A stretch of DNA of 64,000 nt. Origin: a virus. Numbering within the stretch: the first letter of the stretch is position 1; the number at the start of each line of letters is the position of its first letter. Positions 26,441 to 34,975 of the stretch are shown here, one piece after another. The DNA lies in the IMG/VR virus record IMGVR_UViG_3300014325_000012, positions 1 through 64,000 of that record; one strand, given 5' to 3'. Both the position numbers and the translations under genes were made by a program. The notes under the pieces are model-generated. The model saw only the letters and a program-made list of their open reading frames with translations. It was not told the DNA's origin and ran no database searches.

Positions 26441-27747
26441 TGACTCTTAATCTTAGTGGGGTTAGATCCCTATCAATAGGCACTAGATTTTCAGGATCTA
26501 CAGGAGTCAGAAACGCCACTGTAGGAAATATAGCAGTTGAGCCTTCTACAGATGCATCCGCTTATGGCTTTACCTATCCGGGAGGGTTCTCTATACCTAG
26601 CCAGCTAGACAGGAATAGTACAGCCCATTTCTATACATATACAAATCCTATATCAACTACTAATACTCCTTTATGGATACTACCCCCAACTAAAGGTACT
26701 TTGACACAACCTGCTGCAAAATCGTATACTGACAATAATACATATACAAAGACGTCTACTATAAAACTCATAAAAAACTATGTAGAGTCTGACACTTACC
26801 TCAAATCTAACATTATTAAACCAACTAAAACCTATACGGAAAACCAAACATTCTTTCGTCTCAGGTTAATAGAATTAATCAAGAGCTATAATGAGAATCA
26901 AGCTCTTCTTAAGTCCTTTCTATACTCAATCAATAAGACATATATTGAAATCCAAAACTACACTAAACAAAGTTTTATTTCTGCTATCAAAAACTATACT
27001 ATCACTCAAACACTAGTTAAAACTATAATTGTAGAGTTTCAGAAGATATATGTAGAGACTCAAAGTTATACAAAACAGTATTTAGTGGAGCTAAATAAGC
27101 TGTACACTGAGTCGTCACTCTACCTCTTTAGTAAGGTTGTTATACCTTTTGCCATTCTCGTCACGCTTCTCTATAACAATACCCAAGCATTTATTAGAGC
27201 CTCACTAGTGAAGACAACTAAAAATTTTGTTGATTCTCAAACCTATAGTCTTAATAACATAAAAAATAAGCTTTTATCTTATGTCCAAAGCCATAACTTT
27301 AGTAAACAAACTTTTCTTAGCTTGCTAAAATCTTATACTCACTACCAAAATTTTATTGTTACTAAAATACTCTCTTTTATAAAGAGCTACATTCATAATC
27401 AAGCTTCTAACATTAGCAAATTGGCACCCAAACTTTTCAACTACTCTCAGAATAGTATTTATATTAAGAGTATATTTGGGTTTATCCTAAAATCGTATAA
27501 TACTACTCAAGTTTTTTCTAAAAATTTTATAGTTTATATTACAAAAAGTAATATAGCTGTTCAAAGATTGAAAACACAGTTAATAGTTCCTGTTGGAAGT
27601 TTTATAGAAGGAATAATTGTCCCTTCAATACTAAAACTAAGAAGTATAATTAAACATGAAGTGAATAGACTATCACAATCCAGTTCAATTAGGACGGCTA
27701 TAAGCAAGATCTCAAGGGCTATAAAAAGTATAGGAAAGAAAAGATAA
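26440..27747 (+). CDS. Protein with sixteen 18-residue tandem repeats (435 aa)
   Basis: ATG 26440 overlaps the previous stop (TAATG). After a 93-residue N-terminal region containing a Pro-rich stretch, residues 94-386 are made of sixteen units of exactly 18 residues, with only a five-residue insert (AILVT) after unit eight. The unit is K-[ST]-Y at positions 1-3, usually Q near 7 and aromatic near 9, Lys near 11 and hydrophobic residues to the end, e.g. KTYTENQTFFRLRLIELI and KSYNTTQVFSKNFIVYIT. Eighteen residues equal five alpha-helical turns, so a long helical rod or fibre is likely. The C-terminus is basic. It follows the paralogue trio in one operon. I recognise no family. Confidence 0.7.
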   Translation: MTLNLSGVRSLSIGTRFSGSTGVRNATVGNIAVEPSTDASAYGFTYPGGFSIPSQLDRNSTAHFYTYTNPISTTNTPLWILPPTKGTLTQPAAKSYTDNNTYTKTSTIKLIKNYVESDTYLKSNIIKPTKTYTENQTFFRLRLIELIKSYNENQALLKSFLYSINKTYIEIQNYTKQSFISAIKNYTITQTLVKTIIVEFQKIYVETQSYTKQYLVELNKLYTESSLYLFSKVVIPFAILVTLLYNNTQAFIRASLVKTTKNFVDSQTYSLNNIKNKLLSYVQSHNFSKQTFLSLLKSYTHYQNFIVTKILSFIKSYIHNQASNISKLAPKLFNYSQNSIYIKSIFGFILKSYNTTQVFSKNFIVYITKSNIAVQRLKTQLIVPVGSFIEGIIVPSILKLRSIIKHEVNRLSQSSSIRTAISKISRAIKSIGKKR

Positions 27748-28057
27748 ATGTCTACTATTTTAGGACCAAAAGATCCAAGCTCTATTGAATACTTTAGATT
27801 TGACTACACTAAGGATAATAGATTTTCATCTGGAGAAACTATAGTGTCTGCAGAAATAGTTATTACTGTGTCTCGGAGGAAGGGATTATAATCCAGAAGC
27901 TATGCTATCTGGTCCGGTTATAATATCCGGACTAACCGTTTCACAGCTAGTAACTGGTGGGATAGTCGGCGTAACCTATGATATTAAGTGCTTAGCTACT
28001 ACAAGTACAGGTCAAACTCTGGACAACTGTGCGATGGTTACAGTAGAAAACTGCTAG
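27748..28057 (+). CDS. Small head or neck protein, interrupted by a +1 frameshift at CGG
   Basis: ATG 27748 directly follows the preceding stop. Zero frame reads MSTILGPKDPSSIEYFRFDY...IVITVS, then CGG AGG and a stop at 27889-27891. In the +1 frame the sequence continues GRDYNPEAMLSGPVIISG, LTVSQLVTGGIVGVTYDIKC, ending MVTVENC at 28057 (102 residues). Both halves together match a common phage structural protein type: xxIGPKDPxxxxxYxxDW, an immunoglobulin-like strand set, then the characteristic PxAMLSG...GGxxGxxYxxxxxxxTxxG. The match across the junction shows that the two frames encode one protein. The site is CGGA at 27874-27877. Confidence 0.78.
27874..27877 (+). other. +1 recoding site CGGA
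   Basis: Zero frame GUG UCU CGG AGG AAG GGA UUA UAA; required frame resumes at GGA 27878. No upstream Shine-Dalgarno-like stimulator. Confidence 0.75.
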
Positions 28058-28071
28058 TTTAGGATTATTAG

Positions 28072-28077
28072 TACAAT
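28072..28077 (+). promoter_or_regulatory. TAGTACAAT promoter-like element
   Basis: ATTAGTACAATTAATAC is a one-base variant of the recurrent TAGTATAAT element, 42 bases before the protease gene. Confidence 0.4.
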
Positions 28078-28118
28078 TAATACTAGGTTTATTATCTTTA
28101 GGAGATAAAGTATTAATT

Positions 28119-29768
28119 ATGTCAGATGAACATAAAGATGATGTATTTGAAGAAGTCTTAGGAGAGGAATGGAATAAGTCCCCAGAAGATAGTAAAGAAA
28201 AGTCTATATCTAACTTAGCAGAGTTAGAAAATGCTGAAGAAGAGCATGTAATGGACCCTACAGATAATAGCGAGAAAGAGGACATGCAGGAGCAGAGTAC
28301 TGAGCTTACTGATCCTACCATGGAAGGTATGCAAACATTTGATGATGTACAATCCGCTGAAAACCCTTCTGCTATAAACCTTTCCCCCAAGCCACTTTCT
28401 GGCAAATCCCTAAAAGACAGAGTAGAAGAAAAGGGATTAAATGTATTTTTATCTGAAGATAATAAGACCCTTAGATGTAAGAGTGTAATGGGCTTTTCTA
28501 ATATAGGTAAAAGGACAATAGAGGACTATAAACCCTCTCAAGAAGATCTAGATATTATAAACAAGAACCACTCTAATATGGAAGTTGGAAGGGACGATAT
28601 ATTGTGCTTTACCCTCCGTTCTGCAGATATTGCTGTGGATAGGAGTTATGAGCACTTTACTGATGGTGCCCTTACTAGGATGGCACAAATGAGTGTGGGC
28701 AAATCTTTTCTTATAGACCATAAATGGGAAACTCCTTCCCATGTGGGTAAAATTTATGCTGCTAAAGCAGTTGATGGCAAACTTTTACAGAAAGTGTACA
28801 TAGCTAATGAGGATTTTAATAGACAGATTATTAAGAACATTTTGCTAGGTATCTATAATAAAGTATCCGTAGGATTTGGTGTTGACCTTAACGCGATGGT
28901 ATGTGATTCTTGTGGAAGTAAATCATACTATGACGAATCCTGTCCTCATATGGTAGGAAATCAAGATGAGAAGGGATATGGAACTACTATTACTATTAAG
29001 GATATCTCCGATTATTATGAGGTATCTTTAGTACCAGTACCTGCACAAAGAGATGCTGGAATTACTAGAGGATTCTCTAAATCTGCTGAACAGTTGGATA
29101 GTTCTACACAAGAATTAATCAAGGCAACAGCATCAGCACAAAGACCGGAAACCCTAGAAAATCCTGAACTTCTATTAAAAGATCTCAAAGAAGTAATGGA
29201 GACTAATCGTACTGAAGAAATAATTAATTCTTCTGCTACAATTAGTAATGGTAAGTCTGTTTTAGGAGATGTGGCAGTGCCAAACGAAGAAGACAAGAGT
29301 AAAGAACTTAGTGATGTTCCAGCAGTGGATGCTAAGCCAGCTCATTGTGATACTTCTGCAGAAAATAAAGAAGATGCAGTACAAGTTCCCGGAGTAGATG
29401 AAAAAGGCTGCATGGGAATGGACAATGATGATGACGAAGAGGACAATGAAAGCGCTAAGAAAGAAGCTGCTCAAAAGCTAGCTAAAGCACTTAAAAAGTT
29501 AACTAAGCAAGCTAAGAAACAAAGACAAGAACAGAAGTCTAGCTATGAAAGTCAAGATGCTAAATCCAAAGCTTTAGCAGATCAGATTAAATCTGTATCT
29601 GATAGACTAGATATTCTTTGTCAAATAATTGAGGCTGCTATGAATACGTCAGCCGATGTGCTCACACAAGAAAAGGCTATGTATTCCCATGGAGATGTCA
29701 GGAAAGCTAAATCAGCTACAGAAGTGTATACAGAGCTAACGAACCTATTTATTTCAGGAGGAAACTAA
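28119..29768 (+). CDS. Prohead protease fused to scaffold-like C-terminus
   Basis: The 549-residue protein starts at ATG 28119 behind TTAGGAG. An acidic N-terminus of about 110 residues precedes a protease domain: SFLIDHKWETPSHVGKI (candidate catalytic His), then YNKVSVGFGVDL (candidate Ser) and YYEVSLVPVPAQRDAGITR, the ELSLVPVPA-type strand of HK97-like prohead proteases. A CDSCG...CPH cluster is inserted in the domain. The C-terminal 180 residues are highly charged with a coiled coil (AKKEAAQKLAKALKKLTKQ), as expected of an internal scaffold removed during maturation. It directly precedes the capsid gene. Protease identity is likely; Ser and His choice is inference. Confidence 0.78.
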   Translation: MSDEHKDDVFEEVLGEEWNKSPEDSKEKSISNLAELENAEEEHVMDPTDNSEKEDMQEQSTELTDPTMEGMQTFDDVQSAENPSAINLSPKPLSGKSLKDRVEEKGLNVFLSEDNKTLRCKSVMGFSNIGKRTIEDYKPSQEDLDIINKNHSNMEVGRDDILCFTLRSADIAVDRSYEHFTDGALTRMAQMSVGKSFLIDHKWETPSHVGKIYAAKAVDGKLLQKVYIANEDFNRQIIKNILLGIYNKVSVGFGVDLNAMVCDSCGSKSYYDESCPHMVGNQDEKGYGTTITIKDISDYYEVSLVPVPAQRDAGITRGFSKSAEQLDSSTQELIKATASAQRPETLENPELLLKDLKEVMETNRTEEIINSSATISNGKSVLGDVAVPNEEDKSKELSDVPAVDAKPAHCDTSAENKEDAVQVPGVDEKGCMGMDNDDDEEDNESAKKEAAQKLAKALKKLTKQAKKQRQEQKSSYESQDAKSKALADQIKSVSDRLDILCQIIEAAMNTSADVLTQEKAMYSHGDVRKAKSATEVYTELTNLFISGGN

Positions 29769-29773
29769 TTACA

Positions 29774-30920
29774 ATGGAACTTTTAACAGACATGTTTAGC
29801 AGGCTAAAGCAAGCCAACGGCTCTAATAAGGCCGGAAATGCTGAGTCTGGTCTCCGGAGTAGTTACTTTAGGTGATGCTCTAGAGTACTCAGTACTTGAT
29901 GGCGGATCAAGATTAAAAGTAGCTAATCAGGTTATCGACCCAATTATAACTAAGTTGGTAAGGACGCCAGATATTGCAACACTACGTATGGCAACTATTT
30001 CGGATAGAGTTGCAGTTCTTCGCAACACCCAAACACCATTCCTTAACTTCCTTGAATCACAACCAGGTGGAGTTGGCCAAGCCAATGACTACCAGTACAG
30101 ATTTGATGAATGGAATATTGGTGCCGATGTTGCAGAACCATGGAATATTGAAGATGATCTTCCAGGTGAAGCTCTCTCAATGAGACCAAGTAGAAATAAC
30201 ACTCTTACCTGTATTGGTAATAAGATTGCTGTTTCTCTCATGGTCCAAGAAATGGCTAATTCTCAACGCAATATTGATGTACTAGCAAGAGAAATTGATC
30301 TAGAAATCACAAGAATTAGACGTAAGATGAATGCCATGCTTCTCGCTAACACCGAAGTCAAGATTGAGCAAGCTGGTTCTATCCCTCAGTTAGGTGGTAT
30401 GGTTACAAGATCTACTGCTTACACTGTAGGCGCAGGTGGATCAGATCTTACAAGAACCCTATTACAACAGCAAATTGATGCGATCGCCAATAACGGAGAT
30501 CCTCAAGGTCTTGGTTATAATATCCCTCTAATTGCATTCACCAATGCACGTCAGCTACAAGTTCTTCGTGACATTATAATTTCAGAATATAATGGCATCG
30601 ATCCTATGAGCCGTGTCGCATTTGAACAAGAACTCAAGGGTAGATTGGCTGATTTCAGAGTACCAGTTCAAATGGTATTTGAACCAATGCCAGGTCCAGT
30701 AGTTCCTTTCGTGTTAGACTCACAACTACCTTCAGGTACCACAATGCTATTGGATGCTAACCAACCAAGATTGGTTAAGATGAATCTAGGTGGTCAACCT
30801 GGTCCTTATGTACTACAAAGACCAACTGAAAAATTGCAATCACTTAATGTTATCTTCGATCTATTTACTTTAGAAGATCCATTGGTAGTTTCAAGAGCCC
30901 TAATAACTGGTCACGCATAA
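29774..30920 (+). CDS. Major capsid protein, interrupted by a +1 frameshift at CGG
   Basis: ATG 29774 lies behind AGGAGGAAAC, close after the protease gene. Zero frame gives 27 residues ending NAESGL, then CGG AGU AGU and UGA six codons later. The +1 frame continues VVTLGDALEYSVLDGGSR, open to TAA 30918-30920 (381 residues). The body (TPFLNFLESQPGG, NDYQYRFDEWNIGADVAEPWN, LAREIDLEITRIRRKMNAMLL, IPLIAFTNARQLQVLRDII) and its position just after the protease-scaffold and before a strong terminator identify the capsid shell protein. An internal ATG at 29838 exists in the +1 frame but lacks a good ribosome site, whereas 29774 has one. If the shift occurs at CGGA the product holds Arg at residue 28. 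Confidence 0.82.
29855..29858 (+). other. +1 recoding site CGGA in major capsid gene
   Basis: Zero frame GGU CUC CGG AGU; required frame resumes at GUA 29859. A normal reading of CGG ends at UGA six codons on. Confidence 0.75.
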
Positions 30921-30943
30921 TAAGCAGAACCTCAGAAACTTTT

Positions 30944-30970
30944 AGACCGTCCCATAAAGACGGTCTTTTT
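30944..30970 (+). terminator. Strong rho-independent terminator after capsid gene
   Basis: AGACCGTC (30944-30951) pairs perfectly with GACGGTCT (30959-30966), seven-base loop, followed by a T run. It ends the capsid transcript. Confidence 0.85.
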
Positions 30971-30997
30971 GTTTTATATTAAACTTGTATAAACAAT

Positions 30998-31015
30998 AGC
31001 CTACTTAAGTAGGCT
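30998..31015. repeat. 18-bp perfect palindrome
   Basis: AGCCTACTTAAGTAGGCT reads the same on both strands. It lies between the capsid terminator and the gene at 31060 and may be an operator for that gene. Confidence 0.6.
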
Positions 31016-31059
31016 CTATGTAATAATAACTTCATTACTAGTAATATGGAGTACGAAAA

Positions 31060-31332
31060 ATGAAACAACTGATTTTGGCACTAGGGCTCGTGGCAGTGAG
31101 TAGTACAGCAGCTATGGCTGATGTATCCATGGGTGTTGCTGTTGAGGCTGATGGTAATGGAGCAGGAGTTGCCACACAAGGCGGCTTTAGTTTTGCTGGT
31201 GTGACTGTGGATAACAACACATCAGTTAAAGTCTCTCCATCAGGAGCTATTAAGTCTGCTGTTGGTTTAGTTAAGAAGGGTGTTAAGGCTACTAAAAAGG
31301 TAGTCGGAACAGCAGCTTCTCTACTGAACTAA
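31060..31332 (+). CDS. Small exported protein with signal peptide (90 aa)
   Basis: ATG 31060 follows ATGGAG. Residues 1-20 form a clear Sec signal (MKQLILALGLVAVSSTAAMA) with an AxA-type cleavage site, giving a mature protein of about 70 residues. The mature part is Gly/Val-rich (DVSMGVAVEADGNGAGVATQ) and ends in a basic helix (VGLVKKGVKATKKVVGTAAS) that could touch membranes. Codon choice looks slightly more GC-rich than its neighbours. It may be a host-derived gene acting in the periplasm or envelope during infection. Function unknown. Confidence 0.65.
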   Translation: MKQLILALGLVAVSSTAAMADVSMGVAVEADGNGAGVATQGGFSFAGVTVDNNTSVKVSPSGAIKSAVGLVKKGVKATKKVVGTAASLLN

Positions 31333-31351
31333 TAAAATATAAAAACCCCTC

Positions 31352-31384
31352 GTAAACTCCTATTTGCAATGTTTATGCTATAAT
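31352..31384 (+). promoter_or_regulatory. Promoter with GTAAACTCC element
   Basis: GTAAACTCC at 31352 lies 27 bases before TATAAT (31379-31384), as at 13780-13812. The AAACTCCTAT arm is the reverse complement of the ribosome site ATAGGAGTTT just before the start at 31418, so read-through RNA could hide that site while RNA started here could not. Confidence 0.45.
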
Positions 31385-31417
31385 TAAGGTATAAATTATG
31401 TTTATAGGAGTTTATTA

Positions 31418-31852
31418 ATGGCTAAGGTTCAATATTATATTATCGTTACTGTACATACTAATTTTGTGCAGTTGGCTATGGAAGGTAATGCAGAGTATGC
31501 AGAGCTCCTTCAGCTACAGAAAGAAGGAAAGCTCGTCTCTGGAGATGCAAGAGTAGTACCAAGAGCTATATTCAAACAAACTCCTAACATGTTGGTAGAA
31601 GATTATTTTGATGAAGTGACTGGAATTACCGTAAAAAGATTTAGGGATGACGTAGTAGCGGCTAGGGGCGACGGTTTAGGCAGAATTTGGGTAGAAAAAG
31701 GTAGAGAGGATGTAGCTAGAAAGGTTCTACAAACATTGCGTGTTATTGATCCATCAGCACACTTAGATCCAGAAGGATTAATTCTCCCTGAAGAAATGAC
31801 AGAAGAGCAGAAGAGAAGAGCTGCCGGTGGAAGACCAAGAGGTTCCCGCTAA
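31418..31852 (+). CDS. Hypothetical head-tail connector-region protein (144 aa)
   Basis: ATG 31418 after ATAGGAG. Mixed alpha-beta protein with N-terminal YYIIVTVHTNFVQLAM and a helical middle (GREDVARKVLQTLRVIDPSAHLDPEG), ending in a basic tail (KRRAAGGRPRGSR). It lies between the capsid and connector genes and has its own promoter and terminator. No motif identifies it. Confidence 0.6.
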   Translation: MAKVQYYIIVTVHTNFVQLAMEGNAEYAELLQLQKEGKLVSGDARVVPRAIFKQTPNMLVEDYFDEVTGITVKRFRDDVVAARGDGLGRIWVEKGREDVARKVLQTLRVIDPSAHLDPEGLILPEEMTEEQKRRAAGGRPRGSR

Positions 31853-31876
31853 AACTAAATAGCAGTTAACAATTAT

Positions 31877-31904
31877 AGCCCAGCCTTAAATGGTTGGGCT
31901 AATG
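31877..31904 (+). terminator. Terminator-like hairpin
   Basis: AGCCCAGCC (31877-31885) pairs with GGTTGGGCT (31892-31900) with one G-U pair. The following T stretch is weak. Confidence 0.5.
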
Positions 31905-31912
31905 CTTTTAAG

Positions 31913-31918
31913 TATAAT
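31913..31918 (+). promoter_or_regulatory. TATAAT promoter element
   Basis: AAGTATAATTTATATAG lies about 28 bases before the gene at 31946. Confidence 0.4.
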
Positions 31919-31945
31919 TTATATAGTAAAGCATAGGTATAATAA

Positions 31946-32974
31946 ATGGCTTCTGAATATCAGTATATTTCCGTAGTAACACCTCCTACTGCTGCTGGAA
32001 CAGTAGCAATAACCGTAGACACTAATTTAATTTCTACAAGTAGTTCTTTCCAAGGGAACCCCACTCTTTCAGGTCTTCCTGAAAGTCTTAATCCACCAGC
32101 TTCGGCTTCCTTTGTCTTAAATGTTTCTTCCGTTACAGGCACAGAAACAGAAAATCAATTCTCATATAAAATATATACCCAATTGGGAACTCTACTACAA
32201 CAACTAGGTTTAGGATATACAGGTACTTTAGCTTATGCAGAAGAGCAATACCCAGCAACCTTCCAAACCACCAATTCTGACCATGTCACATGTGTTTGGT
32301 CTCAATGTTTATTTACGATTGGCGTAAGTGGAAATACTACAGGAGCAGAAATTGTAATAAATAAGGCCCCATGTTTGGTCACTCTTGAAGACGCTAAAAA
32401 TATAGGACCAGAAATAAGTTTTGACTTTACTAGTGACTTTGGGGTAGCTCTTACAGACTCACAAATCATCACTAGCCTAGTAAGGGCCTCTTCTATGCTA
32501 ACTAATAGGCTTAGAAATAATATAGTAGTTTCTACTTATGTGAAGGAATTAAGAGGACAGGATACAGATGCCGTTAAACTAACTCCTTATCCGGTCTTAG
32601 ATTTTGACCAACCTAGAATTAGACGTAAAAATATAACTGATGTTTACAACCTTCCTCAGTGGGGTAAATTTGCATACGGGATTATAGGTAATAAGAAACA
32701 AACACTCAAGTTTAGATTTAGTGAAGTCCATATAGATCATAGAGAACCTTTCTCTATCCAAAATCTATGTTATTTATCCTTTATCTCTGGATATTCCCAT
32801 ATTCCTGATGAAATAAAAACAGCAGTAGTAGAAGTAGTAAGACTAAAAATGTTCTATCGTGACGGACTCCACTCTATGAAGGGAGGTTCTAATCAATATG
32901 TTTGGGAACCTAAAGATACCAGATTAGAAAGAATATTGGTACCTATCCTTAACTATAAGATGAGGCCATTTTAA
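31946..32974 (+). CDS. Probable head-tail connector protein (342 aa)
   Basis: The frame begins at ATG 31946. The N-terminal 150 residues are beta-rich with many Thr and Ser; the C-terminal part (SQIITSLVRASSMLTNRLRNNIVVSTYVKELRG...LDFDQPRIRRKNITDVY) includes helices and a long strand set. The next gene starts at the overlapping stop base. Location after capsid and before tail proteins suggests an adaptor or tail-completion role. Not recognised by motif. Confidence 0.55.
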   Translation: MASEYQYISVVTPPTAAGTVAITVDTNLISTSSSFQGNPTLSGLPESLNPPASASFVLNVSSVTGTETENQFSYKIYTQLGTLLQQLGLGYTGTLAYAEEQYPATFQTTNSDHVTCVWSQCLFTIGVSGNTTGAEIVINKAPCLVTLEDAKNIGPEISFDFTSDFGVALTDSQIITSLVRASSMLTNRLRNNIVVSTYVKELRGQDTDAVKLTPYPVLDFDQPRIRRKNITDVYNLPQWGKFAYGIIGNKKQTLKFRFSEVHIDHREPFSIQNLCYLSFISGYSHIPDEIKTAVVEVVRLKMFYRDGLHSMKGGSNQYVWEPKDTRLERILVPILNYKMRPF

Positions 32975-33624
32975 TGGGTATTGATGGTCTATTTAGGCGT
33001 ATGAGTAAATTTATGGGCGGATATGCCGGAGTGGATTTTGATATCTACAGGCCCAATTATAATCAGATAGACAATACCCCTGTTTTAGTATACCCAAGTC
33101 AAAAGTACTTAATGAATCCTGCTAGCCCAATGTATTCTGAGCCTAAATATAGGGATGTGGAGTGGTATGATATTGCGGGGGATAGAAACATAGTACTTCC
33201 TGGGGACTTATTTATAAAATCTGTACCTGATGGAGGAATGACCCCCATAGTAACTATGGGTACTGTCATGGACAATAAGAATTTCACCGGATATAGGACT
33301 AATAGGACTTGTGACATATTAAATAGCACAAATGATATAATATATCAAAATGTTTATTTTGAATTTATAGATATAGGATATCCAGGAAGTTCAATTAATA
33401 AAAACCTGGAAAACTCTCTTAGAATCCCAAATAATAGATTAGTTATATTCAATAGAGATGGGATATTTAGATATAGAACACAGATAGTTGAAACAGATAG
33501 TACCCAAAGCATCTCCAAAGACGGAGGTACTCCTATTCAATTTCAACGTAAGTGGATGGTAGAGGAAATAGACCATACAGGAAACTTTATGGTTCTAACA
33601 GTAAGAAATGCTTTAGAGCAATAA
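32974..33624 (+). CDS. Probable head-tail completion protein (216 aa)
   Basis: ATG 32974 overlaps the previous TAA by one base. The protein is mixed (DFDIYRPNYNQIDNTPVLVYPSQKY, RDVEWYDIAGDRNIVLPGDLFI). The phrase describing a rounded beta-barrel with GDLFI and a late WMVEEIDHTGNFMVLTVR strand resembles phage head-closure proteins, which also contain a plug-like barrel, but similarity is only of type. It is translationally coupled with the gene before it. Confidence 0.5.
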   Translation: MGIDGLFRRMSKFMGGYAGVDFDIYRPNYNQIDNTPVLVYPSQKYLMNPASPMYSEPKYRDVEWYDIAGDRNIVLPGDLFIKSVPDGGMTPIVTMGTVMDNKNFTGYRTNRTCDILNSTNDIIYQNVYFEFIDIGYPGSSINKNLENSLRIPNNRLVIFNRDGIFRYRTQIVETDSTQSISKDGGTPIQFQRKWMVEEIDHTGNFMVLTVRNALEQ

Positions 33625-33633
33625 GGATACCTA

Positions 33634-34227
33634 ATGACAATTGCAATAGCTTTACAACAATACCTTGCCTTGGATGTAGTCGACGGAGATGCAACTATTG
33701 TCTCTTCCAGAAACCCTTCTATCTGGCCCTCCTCCTCATATGTCCCAGAGTATGCCTATAAAAGTTTAGGAACTCTGTGGATGGGTAGATCAGTTAGCTC
33801 TACCCAGTTCATCCAAAGAATAAATTACCAATTTGGAGAATCAAACATGGCTGCTGAGGGAGAAATTTCCTTACTAACTAAACCTATAGAGAGTACAAGA
33901 ATTCCGGAACCATTTAATAGTAACACAGTAGGAGCAGAAACTACTGTGCTGGATATTGTATTAAGACAACCGGAAGGTGAAATGTCGGTAGCTAGAATGA
34001 TCAACGTAGAGCTGAGAATAAGGTATTTATTAGATCATTTATGGAGAGGATATAGACGCGGCGGAGGTATCCCTCCTGTCTCACCTAATATTCCTGTGGT
34101 GGGAGATACTTCCATATCCCAAACCTATCCTGTACTCTGTCAATGGATGAATTATTTAACTGAGCCTACAGCTACTGAAACTGCAGTGAGATACGTAGTA
34201 GCATACACTAGAAACGTACCACGCTAA
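33634..34227 (+). CDS. Probable tail-completion or neck protein (197 aa)
   Basis: Starts at ATG 33634 behind AAGGA. Hydrophobic N-terminal helix (TIAIALQQYLALDVV) then a mixed fold with conserved-looking NVELRIRYLLDHLWRGYRRGGG. Its stop overlaps the stop of the convergent HNH gene by four bases, so the mobile gene was placed exactly at its end. Role inferred from location only. Confidence 0.5.
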   Translation: MTIAIALQQYLALDVVDGDATIVSSRNPSIWPSSSYVPEYAYKSLGTLWMGRSVSSTQFIQRINYQFGESNMAAEGEISLLTKPIESTRIPEPFNSNTVGAETTVLDIVLRQPEGEMSVARMINVELRIRYLLDHLWRGYRRGGGIPPVSPNIPVVGDTSISQTYPVLCQWMNYLTEPTATETAVRYVVAYTRNVPR

Positions 34228-34880
34228 ATATGTTTCCAAGTCTCTCTATATTTAATACTGGAAATTGTATATCTTGATACATTGTATTCTCTAGCTAGTT
34301 TAGTAATAGCACACTTTAGGTCTTTGTTTTCTAGTTTTTGTCTGATTTCCAATACTTGCTGTTCTGTCAAGACGTGAAAATGAACACTTTCCCCCTTATT
34401 CTGTCTACTTTTCTCAATCTTATCTTCCATATTATTTTCATGAGTACCAAGAAAGAGATGAGAAGGCTTCACACATGCTCTGTTGTCACAATGATGACAA
34501 ACAAATAAACCCCCTTCAATTTCTCCAAAAGCCAACTCATAAGAAAACCTATGTGCTGGGTACCTTATTCCATCCATGACAAAGACACCATAACCTTTAT
34601 CTAAACACTTAGACCATTCCCAGCAGTCGGGATAAAGGTGATTACCACCCAGTCCTACAGACTTGTTTACGTTTTCCCAGAAGTCCTCTACCGTATTATT
34701 ATGGGCTTGTTTTAAGTTATACTTCCTTAAATCACTAACCTCATTATTACTCCTAGTAAAAGAAATAGAACAGGATCTACTACAGAAACATCTGTACCTT
34801 CCATTTTTATTGTTCCTAGTAATTTGTCTAGTCTTTTTCATGAAAACTTTACCACATCCGCAACACTTAACCTCTGACAT
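34224..34880 (-). CDS. HNH homing endonuclease
   Basis: Reverse-strand gene within the late forward block. I place the start at ATG 34880, nine bases after AGGAGG; longer frames extend into the promoter region. The 218-residue product has a zinc-like CCGCGKVF...CFCSRSC cluster, then DCWEWSKCLDKGYGVFV, AHRFSYELAFG, VCHHCDNRACVKPSHLFLGTHENNMED (HNH core) and a C-terminal helix-turn-helix (LTEQQVLEIRQKL...AREYNVSRYTIS). It is related to the gene at 42817, which also joins a zinc cluster to the HNH core. It is a mobile insertion between virion genes. Confidence 0.85.
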   Translation of the reverse strand: MSEVKCCGCGKVFMKKTRQITRNNKNGRYRCFCSRSCSISFTRSNNEVSDLRKYNLKQAHNNTVEDFWENVNKSVGLGGNHLYPDCWEWSKCLDKGYGVFVMDGIRYPAHRFSYELAFGEIEGGLFVCHHCDNRACVKPSHLFLGTHENNMEDKIEKSRQNKGESVHFHVLTEQQVLEIRQKLENKDLKCAITKLAREYNVSRYTISSIKYRETWKHI

Positions 34881-34922
34881 ACTTTCCATACCTCCTATAT
34901 TTATAAAATAAGTGTACCACAA

Positions 34923-34946
34923 AAATATATGAGTACTCATATATTT
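34923..34946. repeat. 24-bp perfect palindrome in divergent control region
   Basis: AAATATATGAGT and its exact reverse complement meet with no spacer. It lies between the reverse-strand HNH gene and the forward gene at 35019, a typical operator position. Confidence 0.7.
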
Positions 34947-34975
34947 ATGGTTAATTAATATACTTATTTTTGATG

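Noticed and set aside
26719-27597. CRISPR array or DNA tandem repeat
   Set aside because: The 54-base period is that of an 18-residue coding repeat with variable bases; there are no identical repeats with spacers. I saw no CRISPR array in the window.
29838-30920. Capsid start at internal ATG 29838
   Set aside because: No convincing ribosome site before it, while ATG 29774 has AGGAGG and joins the body through CGGA. Kept as an alternative in the capsid entry.
31352-31384. Standard sigma70 promoter with -35
   Set aside because: No TTGACA-like hexamer lies 16-18 bases before TATAAT; the conserved GTAAACTCC is at a different distance.
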